From contig JALHCK010000025.1 in assembly GCA_022841205.1 (NCBI GenBank), positions 1 to 7,120 of the forward strand: a DNA stretch of 7,120 nt. Reading direction: 5' to 3'. Each line of letters opens with the position of its first letter. Within the stretch, counting starts at the first letter, position 1. This stretch comes from Methanomicrobiales archaeon (GTDB lineage Archaea; Halobacteriota; Methanomicrobia; Methanomicrobiales; Methanospirillaceae). Below are positions 1 through 6,902 of this stretch, one piece after another. The position numbers were made by a program, and so were the translations under genes. The notes below the pieces were generated by a model. The model worked only from the letters and a program-made list of their open reading frames with translations. It did no database searches and was not told where the DNA came from.

Positions 1-32
1 GTCGCGCCCCACGCGGGCGCGTGGATTGAAAC
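1..32 (+). repeat. Representative I-C repeat: hairpin and Cas5d processing site
   Basis: Within each repeat, bases 3-9 (CGCGCCC) pair with bases 15-21 (GGGCGCG) around a 5-nt loop, giving a very GC-rich 7-bp stem. An alternative 6-bp stem pairs CCACGC (9-14) with GCGTGG (19-24). Known type I-C chemistry is that Cas5d, which replaces Cas6, cuts at the 3' base of the stem and leaves an 11-nt 5' handle. Here that would be a cut after base 21, giving the handle TGGATTGAAAC (U in RNA). The first stem puts the cut exactly at its foot, so I prefer it. The window begins on base 1 of this copy, so it may not be the leader-proximal repeat. Confidence 0.85.
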
Positions 33-637
33 GAGCAAGATACTGGCGGAATTGGGAAAAAAATCCTGTCGCGCCCCACGCGGGCGCGTGGATTGAAACT
101 AATCAATCAAATCGTCAAAACCTGTCCATCCTTGCGTCGCGCCCCACGCGGGCGCGTGGATTGAAACCGGCTTCTATTGTCCAACCACCCCACTTGCCGT
201 CGTCGCGCCCCACGCGGGCGCGTGGATTGAAACTCTGCTTTTATGGTCGCATTATTAAGATCAATAGACAGTCGCGCCCCACGCGGGCGCGTGGATTGAA
301 ACTTTGCCTACCAACTCAACGTATGGAGTCAAAATAGTCGCGCCCCACGCGGGCGCGTGGATTGAAACGAGAGATGCCAACGTCGAGACTATCTTGCGGT
401 TGCGTCGCGCCCCACGCGGGCGCGTGGATTGAAACGCGCAGGGCTGGAAAAAAATATCGCCGGCAAACAAAGTCGCGCCCCACGCGGGCGCGTGGATTGA
501 AACGGCAAACACTAATAAGCGCATCCGGTACTTGCATGGTCGCGCCCCACGCGGGCGCGTGGATTGAAACCCGCAAGCGGACCGGCTTGCTCTACAAGAG
601 TATCAGTCGCGCCCCACGCGGGCGCGTGGATTGAAAC

Positions 638-673
638 CATCCTTTACTCCTTTTCCCCAGCTGATGCACTCAC
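638..673 (-). other. CRISPR spacer 10: protospacer resembling a gene junction
   Basis: The - strand ends an open frame (ASAGEKE then TAA) and carries AAGGAG five bases before an ATG at the spacer edge. This looks like a tight phage gene junction with the Shine-Dalgarno sequence inside the upstream gene's last codons. Confidence 0.6.
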
Positions 674-1774
674 GTCGCGCCCCACGCGGGCGCGTGGATT
701 GAAACAACTCTTTTAGCCCGCACAGCGTCATCTGCGCGGCGTCGCGCCCCACGCGGGCGCGTGGATTGAAACTCCTCGCACCGCGGGCAAAGTGTCCGCG
801 ATGCAACGTCGCGCCCCACGCGGGCGCGTGGATTGAAACGGTAGATATTGCAAGGGCTGCTCTTGAGCAACAGTCGCGCCCCACGCGGGCGCGTGGATTG
901 AAACGAGGGCATGGAGTTGCAGCTCCTGCGCATCAATGAGTCGCGCCCCACGCGGGCGCGTGGATTGAAACAATTATTCCTACAACATTTTCGACAATTT
1001 TTTTTGTCGCGCCCCACGCGGGCGCGTGGATTGAAACTGTTTAAGGTCGTCCCATCCGTCTTTGATATTTGTCGCGCCCCACGCGGGCGCGTGGATTGAA
1101 ACTACCGACTCATGGGCACGGCACTATGGCGCGGCATAGTCGCGCCCCACGCGGGCGCGTGGATTGAAACACATTCGGCCAGCGATCCGCCTAATGTGCG
1201 GTCCGTCGCGCCCCACGCGGGCGCGTGGATTGAAACTTTGTATTGTCTATTGCCGGCCGCCAGTCGTCCTGTCGCGCCCCACGCGGGCGCGTGGATTGAA
1301 ACTGCTGACCGTCGTTGCTTTATAAATATCAATTTCTGTCGCGCCCCACGCGGGCGCGTGGATTGAAACCTCGCCATTTTTAAGCGCATCGCGGATTGCT
1401 AGCGTCGCGCCCCACGCGGGCGCGTGGATTGAAACGCAAGCTCAAGACCGCGTGGGTATCCGCCGACGGCAGTCGCGCCCCACGCGGGCGCGTGGATTGA
1501 AACCCGAACAGTTCGGCGAGGAGGCATGGATTACCTTGGTCGCGCCCCACGCGGGCGCGTGGATTGAAACCTTGGCGCGGTTTTTAAGCGCCAGCTCGTC
1601 CCAGCGTCGCGCCCCACGCGGGCGCGTGGATTGAAACGACGTTAACTCTAACCTCGTCCGTCCGCTCACGGGGGTCGCGCCCCACGCGGGCGCGTGGATT
1701 GAAACTGCGCTGACAATTACTTTCGCGTCGGCCATCTCATCGGTCGCGCCCCACGCGGGCGCGTGGATTGAAAC

Positions 1775-1808
1775 GCCCTATTTGACGAAATTGCCGCATA
1801 TCGCACAA
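1775..1808 (+). other. CRISPR spacer 27, partner of spacer 30
   Basis: The + strand reads ALFDEIAAYRT without a stop from its first base. It aligns without gaps and from the same first base to spacer 30 (1979-2012), which reads ALFDEIASYRT. Of 34 bases 24 match. Of 11 codons eight differ, and seven of those are synonymous. This pattern shows that the protospacer lies in a protein-coding gene in this frame and that the two donors are diverged homologues. The protein itself is not recognised. Confidence 0.85.
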
Positions 1809-1978
1809 GTCGCGCCCCACGCGGGCGCGTGGATTGAAACTTTTCGTCTCCTGCGCCATTGTGCATGGCGAGCTTGGGTCGCGCCCCACGCGGGCGCGTG
1901 GATTGAAACGGCTCTCAAGCTCTGCATTAGCTCGTCGAAGGTCTGCGTCGCGCCCCACGCGGGCGCGTGGATTGAAAC

Positions 1979-2012
1979 GCACTCTTTGACGAGATAGCAT
2001 CCTACCGCACCG
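1979..2012 (+). other. CRISPR spacer 30, partner of spacer 27
   Basis: It reads ALFDEIASYRT in frame 1. Codon differences from spacer 27 are GCC/GCA, CTA/CTC, GAA/GAG, ATT/ATA, GCC/GCA, GCA/TCC (Ala to Ser), TAT/TAC and ACA/ACC. The identical register implies the same adjacent PAM in both donors. With about 30% mismatch, one crRNA is unlikely to target the other's donor fully. Confidence 0.85.
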
Positions 2013-2446
2013 GTCGCGCCCCACGCGGGCGCGTGGATTGAAACTGGATTGCCGCGAGGTAGTCAAACGCGGCCTGTATCGTCGCGCCCCACGCGGGCGC
2101 GTGGATTGAAACGTATAGTCCGCGACATAGTCGAGCGCCTCGCGCACGTCGCGCCCCACGCGGGCGCGTGGATTGAAACGTGCATACCAAGAATAAGAAG
2201 CTCCCAGTGCCAAGTCGCGCCCCACGCGGGCGCGTGGATTGAAACTTACTCATCCGCTCTTTGCCGCGCTTAAAAACCCGTCGCGCCCCACGCGGGCGCG
2301 TGGATTGAAACCAGGTCAGCCAGCGCCGCACGGAATTTGGCGTCAGTCGCGCCCCACGCGGGCGCGTGGATTGAAACTTGAGATATCCATCGGTATCTGC
2401 CGCAGCGGCTGAAAGTCGCGCCCCACGCGGGCGCGTGGATTGAAAC

Positions 2447-2481
2447 CCGTTGAAGAGGAGGAGAAAGATGAAAGAGATCAT
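2447..2481 (+). other. CRISPR spacer 37: RBS/start-codon-like, shared motif with spacers 49 and 100
   Basis: It contains AGAGGAGGAGAAAGATG followed by AAAGAG, which looks like a Shine-Dalgarno sequence and an ATG. The same 17 bases occur on the - strand of spacer 49 (3244-3277). The - strand of spacer 100 (6643-6678) has GAGGAGGAGAAAGACGAAAG, 19 of 20 matching. An alternative reading is a charged protein tail: VEEEEKDERDH here, EEEKDESK then stop in spacer 100. The sequence alone does not decide between them. Confidence 0.6.
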
Positions 2482-3243
2482 GTCGCGCCCCACGCGGGCG
2501 CGTGGATTGAAACGATATACAGCGATATCTGGACGAAGCAAAAAACCTGTCGCGCCCCACGCGGGCGCGTGGATTGAAACAGTATGTTGTCCTTCATATA
2601 AGAGGCCAATAGTTGTCGCGCCCCACGCGGGCGCGTGGATTGAAACTCTCCAGGCTTAACCTCAGTCAGCGAGAATGGGGTCGCGCCCCACGCGGGCGCG
2701 TGGATTGAAACTGTTGATGCGAGAGATGCGAGAAGCGATAGAAGGTGTCGCGCCCCACGCGGGCGCGTGGATTGAAACAAGCTGCGAATAAAGCCCATAA
2801 GGCCGCGATAGAAGTCGCGCCCCACGCGGGCGCGTGGATTGAAACATTTCATTACCGATAATCGTTGCATATGGCTGGAGGTCGCGCCCCACGCGGGCGC
2901 GTGGATTGAAACCGCCAATATCGAGCTTCGGCTTTGCTTCAGCAACGTCGCGCCCCACGCGGGCGCGTGGATTGAAACATCCATACCTTGTTGCGCTGGA
3001 CAGCCGGGATCAGTCGCGCCCCACGCGGGCGCGTGGATTGAAACTTTCAATGCTTCAAGACGGCTTTCGACGACATCGGTCGCGCCCCACGCGGGCGCGT
3101 GGATTGAAACTATTCAGTGCCGAATCTATGAGATCTTCGAGCTTGTCGCGCCCCACGCGGGCGCGTGGATTGAAACCAGTACCACGCATTGCGGCGTTCC
3201 CACAATACCAAGTCGCGCCCCACGCGGGCGCGTGGATTGAAAC

Positions 3244-3277
3244 TTTGTTTTCTTCACCCATCTTTCTCCTCCTCTCT
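3244..3277 (-). other. CRISPR spacer 49: protospacer resembling a translation start
   Basis: On the - strand AGAGGAGGAGAAAGATG continues as a frame starting MGEENK. Read one base later (from GAG), the same stretch gives EEEKDG and a stop, so it could also be an overlapping gene junction. Because the array reads +, the crRNA would be complementary to this mRNA. Confidence 0.6.
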
Positions 3278-3706
3278 GTCGCGCCCCACGCGGGCGCGTG
3301 GATTGAAACCTGCGATCCTGTAGGTTAAGCGTCGTCTTGGAGAGTCGCGCCCCACGCGGGCGCGTGGATTGAAACATGCTCCCATGCGCCGGTCGATACT
3401 AAAGGATAGGTCGCGCCCCACGCGGGCGCGTGGATTGAAACAGTTTAGAATAATTCCATGTTCCCCCCGAAATAAAGTCGCGCCCCACGCGGGCGCGTGG
3501 ATTGAAACCACTATTCTGATATATCGATTCGCTCCTGATAGGGTCGCGCCCCACGCGGGCGCGTGGATTGAAACTGGAGACAATAATAGTGAGGAAAGCA
3601 TGATCTTCGTCGCGCCCCACGCGGGCGCGTGGATTGAAACAGTAAACATATTGTTAAGCGCCGCGCGGATTACCGTCGCGCCCCACGCGGGCGCGTGGAT
3701 TGAAAC

Positions 3707-3741
3707 TTTGCCATAAACCCTCCTATACCAGGGGCTCGCAC
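3707..3741 (-). other. CRISPR spacer 56: RBS and start codon
   Basis: The - strand holds TAGGAGGGTTTATGGCAAA: a full AGGAGG, a short spacer and ATG GCA. This is one of the clearest translation starts among the spacers. Confidence 0.65.
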
Positions 3742-4039
3742 GTCGCGCCCCACGCGGGCGCGTGGATTGAAACAGCCCCCGGAAGCCTACAGAAACAGCG
3801 CTCAGAAGTCGCGCCCCACGCGGGCGCGTGGATTGAAACTGCTCGTTAGCTATTCTTTCTACCTCAGCCACGTGTCGCGCCCCACGCGGGCGCGTGGATT
3901 GAAACTAACTACGACGATGGGAAATGCGTAGAATGCCATGAGTCGCGCCCCACGCGGGCGCGTGGATTGAAACGTTGCCCCTGGCGCATGTATCGCAATC
4001 GGCGGCGGTCGCGCCCCACGCGGGCGCGTGGATTGAAAC

Positions 4040-4073
4040 TGGTGAAGGCTTGAAAATCTACAAGCCCTCATGG
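4040..4073 (+). other. CRISPR spacer 61, near-duplicate of spacer 81
   Basis: The + strand reads GEGLKIYKPSW from its second base. It differs from spacer 81 (5372-5405) at spacer positions 4, 7, 19 and 21 only, so 30 of 34 bases match in the same register. Three of the four changes are synonymous. GGCTTG and CAAGCC within the spacer can form a 6-bp hairpin with an 8-nt loop. The source protein is not recognised. Confidence 0.9.
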
Positions 4074-5238
4074 GTCGCGCCCCACGCGGGCGCGTGGATT
4101 GAAACATATCGATAAGCACTTTTTTACCTTTGATCTCGGGTCGCGCCCCACGCGGGCGCGTGGATTGAAACTGTCTATTGAATTGACGGCCGAATCTTAT
4201 TTATAGTCGCGCCCCACGCGGGCGCGTGGATTGAAACGTTCGATCACCTATGGCGTTGCTTCTGGGCTTGCGTCGCGCCCCACGCGGGCGCGTGGATTGA
4301 AACCTTCCTCCTTCTAGTAAACGTTCAATCTCCTCACGTCGCGCCCCACGCGGGCGCGTGGATTGAAACTTCCGGAGACTCTTCCCATGCCTCTTTATTA
4401 TAGAGGTCGCGCCCCACGCGGGCGCGTGGATTGAAACATACTTGTGAATATCCATATCAAACCTAAAGAAGGTCGCGCCCCACGCGGGCGCGTGGATTGA
4501 AACGCCGCCTGGTATCCAACTGTCGCAAATGCGATTGCGTCGCGCCCCACGCGGGCGCGTGGATTGAAACTTCCCTGATCAGGCACGGGCGGAGCTTGAG
4601 CGAATGTCGCGCCCCACGCGGGCGCGTGGATTGAAACTGGATATAACCGTGGAGTTCTTTGTCATCCTCAAGTCGCGCCCCACGCGGGCGCGTGGATTGA
4701 AACCGCTCAAACCAGCAGGCAAGATGCTGGCCAAGATTTGTCGCGCCCCACGCGGGCGCGTGGATTGAAACTTGAGGCAAGAATTGTTTCTTCTCCCTGT
4801 GCTCTCGCGTCGCGCCCCACGCGGGCGCGTGGATTGAAACCTATGTCAGGTAGAGCACTGGGCACCACAAGTGCGGTCGCGCCCCACGCGGGCGCGTGGA
4901 TTGAAACTCGACAACCCCAGTCAATGCATCCATCGCATCAGTCGCGCCCCACGCGGGCGCGTGGATTGAAACCTCATATACGTTGTACTGTACAACACGG
5001 AGACACGTCGCGCCCCACGCGGGCGCGTGGATTGAAACTTTTTCCATTATACTTTGGCTCATTATCCACGTAAGTCGCGCCCCACGCGGGCGCGTGGATT
5101 GAAACACGTCTTCGACATATTCAATGCCGATTCTATTTATGTCGCGCCCCACGCGGGCGCGTGGATTGAAACTAATAATTGCCTTTCGATACTGCCGCCA
5201 AAATGCGTCGCGCCCCACGCGGGCGCGTGGATTGAAAC

Positions 5239-5272
5239 TAGAGGAGTAAGAAAATGTGGGAAAAAGTATACC
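5239..5272 (+). other. CRISPR spacer 79: RBS and start codon
   Basis: The spacer begins TAGAGGAGTAAGAAAATG and continues as MWEKVY. Its first eight bases (the crRNA seed region) are the same as those of spacer 91, and both reach an AAAATG start. An alternative coding frame (RGVRKCGKKYT) is also open. Confidence 0.6.
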
Positions 5273-5371
5273 GTCGCGCCCCACGCGGGCGCGTGGATTG
5301 AAACCTGAAACAAAAAGGATATATAAGAAAAAGCACAAGGTCGCGCCCCACGCGGGCGCGTGGATTGAAAC

Positions 5372-5405
5372 TGGCGAGGGCTTGAAAATATGCAAGCCCT
5401 CATGG
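5372..5405 (+). other. CRISPR spacer 81, near-duplicate of spacer 61
   Basis: It reads GEGLKICKPSW. Against spacer 61 the codon changes are GGT/GGC, GAA/GAG, ATC/ATA (all synonymous) and TAC/TGC (Tyr/Cys). It lies 20 units nearer the trailer, so it should be the older acquisition. The change at position 7 extends the internal hairpin to 7 bp (GGGCTTG with CAAGCCC). Confidence 0.9.
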
Positions 5406-5850
5406 GTCGCGCCCCACGCGGGCGCGTGGATTGAAACAGGTAACCTGATCGCCGATCCTCCCCTCATGGTGGGTCGCGCCCCACGCGGGCGCGTGGATTG
5501 AAACTGTCCAAATTCTGTAAAGTAAACAGTAAATTGCTTGTCGCGCCCCACGCGGGCGCGTGGATTGAAACCGTCTATGGTATAGCTATCATCTAAACAA
5601 TTAAAGTCGCGCCCCACGCGGGCGCGTGGATTGAAACTTTGCGAACTGGGGGCTGCACGATCTCTATTGTGGTCGCGCCCCACGCGGGCGCGTGGATTGA
5701 AACATTGGCTATCTGGAAGATTTAGTCAGTGAAATACCCGTCGCGCCCCACGCGGGCGCGTGGATTGAAACCCGCTCTAGCTGCTCTACAAGACAGGCCT
5801 ATAAATGTCGCGCCCCACGCGGGCGCGTGGATTGAAACTACTGTTCCTGT

Positions 5851-5869
5851 AGTGCCTATGGGCACTTTT
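5851..5869 (+). terminator. Terminator-like hairpin inside spacer 88
   Basis: AGTGCC and GGCACT form a perfect 6-bp stem with a TATG loop, followed directly by a T4 run. This is the shape of a weak intrinsic terminator and lies in the sense direction of pre-crRNA transcription. It may be the imprint of a phage terminator or a chance hairpin; an open frame (TVPVVPMGTFR) also crosses it. Confidence 0.4.
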
Positions 5870-6040
5870 CGACGTCGCGCCCCACGCGGGCGCGTGGATT
5901 GAAACACGACTGGGGCGTACCGGTCTGATGAGTTTGTGCCTGTCGCGCCCCACGCGGGCGCGTGGATTGAAACTTCAAAATAATAATCTACATCTATATC
6001 ATCTTCATGTCGCGCCCCACGCGGGCGCGTGGATTGAAAC

Positions 6041-6074
6041 TAGAGGAGGAAAGGAAAATGAAGTATCAATTAAA
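6041..6074 (+). other. CRISPR spacer 91: RBS and start codon, 18 bases shared with spacer 96
   Basis: GGAGG is followed by AAAGGAAAATGAA and the frame MKYQL. The 18 bases GGAGGAAAGGAAAATGAA recur in spacer 96 (6377-6410) in a different register. Both could instead encode GGKENE in another frame, so start-site and coding readings remain open. Confidence 0.6.
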
Positions 6075-6376
6075 GTCGCGCCCCACGCGGGCGCGTGGAT
6101 TGAAACATGATAAAAACAATGAAGAGATAGTTTTTGAAGGAGTCGCGCCCCACGCGGGCGCGTGGATTGAAACGATGAATTCAGAATCATTGCCACCGAT
6201 ATAAAAATTGTCGCGCCCCACGCGGGCGCGTGGATTGAAACATTTTTTCTACCTCTCCCCTCTTGCTTCTTCTGGTATGTCGCGCCCCACGCGGGCGCGT
6301 GGATTGAAACCTGCCCACATTTCCGGGGGTACCCCCCATAGTGGGTCGCGCCCCACGCGGGCGCGTGGATTGAAAC

Positions 6377-6410
6377 TATTTATAGTATATGGAGGAAAGG
6401 AAAATGAATG
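6377..6410 (+). other. CRISPR spacer 96: RBS-like, 18 bases shared with spacer 91
   Basis: An AT-rich lead (TATTTATAGTATAT) precedes GGAGGAAAGGAAAATGAA. This looks like the upstream edge and start of an AT-rich phage gene. The alternative frame reads FIVYGGKENE. The shared block lies at the PAM-distal end here but near the seed in spacer 91. Confidence 0.6.
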
Positions 6411-6775
6411 GTCGCGCCCCACGCGGGCGCGTGGATTGAAACTGAATATCCTTGCAAAGCTTGACATTAAAAGTATCATGTCGCGCCCCACGCGGGCGCG
6501 TGGATTGAAACTTGAAGGAACATACACGGATTGCATGAAGTACATGTCGCGCCCCACGCGGGCGCGTGGATTGAAACGTGGAAGTCATCAACATACTGTC
6601 GTGTAGAGTAGTCGCGCCCCACGCGGGCGCGTGGATTGAAACTTGTAAATATCACTTGCTTTCGTCTTTCTCCTCCTCGTCGCGCCCCACGCGGGCGCGT
6701 GGATTGAAACGATATATCGGAACGTTGAAATGCGCATCAATGGGTCGCGCCCCACGCGGGCGCGTGGATTGAAAC

Positions 6776-6809
6776 GCGCATGCTGGCTTTTGTATCATCA
6801 GGTACTATG
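6776..6809 (+). other. CRISPR spacer 102, oldest spacer in the array
   Basis: This last spacer before the degenerate repeat has an open frame reading RMLAFVSSGTM. It includes a 17-base stretch at 6792-6808 that matches 14 of 17 bases of the inverted repeat in the downstream fic promoter (GTATCAT, three bases, then a TACTAT end). Whether this is a relic of local sequence or chance is not settled. Confidence 0.7.
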
Positions 6810-6847
6810 GTCGCGCCCCACGCGGGCGCGTGGAGTTGATTGAAATC
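6810..6847 (+). repeat. Degenerate terminal CRISPR repeat
   Basis: The first 25 bases match the consensus exactly. Then a 5-bp insertion (GTTGA, creating a tandem TTGATTGA) splits the handle, and AAAC becomes AAATC. The stem-loop is intact, but the 5' handle would be about six bases too long. Decay of the last repeat is typical of the leader-distal end and fixes the array's polarity: leader to the left, oldest spacer to the right. No spacer follows it. Confidence 0.95.
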
Positions 6848-6902
6848 CCGATACCATAGCTAAACTTGGTAACAGCTTTAGTTTGCCCTGATAATCATCA
6901 CC
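6848..6902. other. Array trailer, non-coding
   Basis: This is the short stretch between the last repeat and the fic promoter. I see no gene. It has GATACCAT at 6850-6857, one base from the half-site of the promoter palindrome, and a weak CTAAA/TTTAG pairing (6860-6864 with 6877-6881) that is too short to call a terminator. Confidence 0.6.

Larger units (their letters stand above)
1..6847 (+). CRISPR. Type I-C CRISPR array, 103 repeats and 102 spacers, 5' end not seen
   Basis: The 32-bp repeat starts with GTCGCGCCCC and ends with GTGGATTGAAAC. It recurs at every unit; I see no base change in the first 102 copies. Length, hairpin and the ATTGAAAC end match the type I-C (Cas5d-processed) family. 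Spacers are 33-37 bp, mostly 34-35. Repeat starts read by eye: 1, 68, 136, 202, 271, 337, 404, 472, 539, 606, 674, 741, 808, 873, 940, 1006, 1071, 1139, 1205, 1271, 1338, 1404, 1472, 1539, 1606, 1674, 1743, 1809, 1878, 1947, 2013, 2081, 2148, 2214, 2280, 2346, 2415, 2482, 2549, 2615, 2680, 2747, 2814, 2881, 2947, 3013, 3079, 3145, 3212, 3278, 3344, 3410, 3477, 3543, 3609, 3675, 3742, 3808, 3874, 3942, 4008, 4074, 4140, 4206, 4272, 4338, 4406, 4472, 4539, 4606, 4672, 4740, 4809, 4876, 4941, 5007, 5074, 5141, 5207, 5273, 5340, 5406, 5473, 5540, 5606, 5672, 5740, 5807, 5874, 5942, 6009, 6075, 6142, 6210, 6279, 6345, 6411, 6480, 6546, 6611, 6679, 6744, 6810. Spacer n follows repeat n. Transcription is inferred to be + strand. 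No leader or cas gene is in view; expected partners are cas3, cas5d, cas8c, cas7, cas4, cas1 and cas2. The array has no true gene. Confidence 0.99.

Noticed and set aside
998..1005. Run of eight T at the end of spacer 15, as a possible terminator
   Set aside because: No hairpin directly precedes it; the nearest strong stem is in the repeat about 40 bases upstream.
234..4205. Ten shared bases TGTCTATTGA between spacer 4 (- strand) and spacer 63 (+ strand)
   Set aside because: The match ends after ten bases, strands differ and the translations diverge at once; expected by chance among 102 spacers.
1504..4405. Shared GAGGCATGG in spacers 23 and 66 as a start site
   Set aside because: Nine bases only. 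Spacer 23 is better read as coding QFGEEAWITL and spacer 66 on the - strand as KEAWEESPE.
6461..6466. Perfect -35-like TTGACA in spacer 97
   Set aside because: The expected -10 position falls inside the GC-rich repeat, with no TATAAT-like sequence.
26..6772. Dozens of ORFs of 60-280 codons on both strands across the array
   Set aside because: They are made of repeat translations (VAPHAGAWIET, SRPTRARGLK, FQSTRPRGAR, VSIHAPAWGAT, FNPRARVGRD) alternating with spacer translations. The repeat has a stop only in the + frame that reads RAPRGRVD. None has a credible start, RBS or domain.
1..6847. Tandem-repeat protein gene or satellite DNA instead of CRISPR
   Set aside because: Unit length varies by single bases out of frame, the spacers are unrelated to each other, and the repeat is a recognisable type I-C repeat.
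6860..6881. Possible terminator in the trailer (CTAAA and TTTAG)
   Set aside because: Only five A/T-rich pairs with a 12-base loop and no T-run after it.
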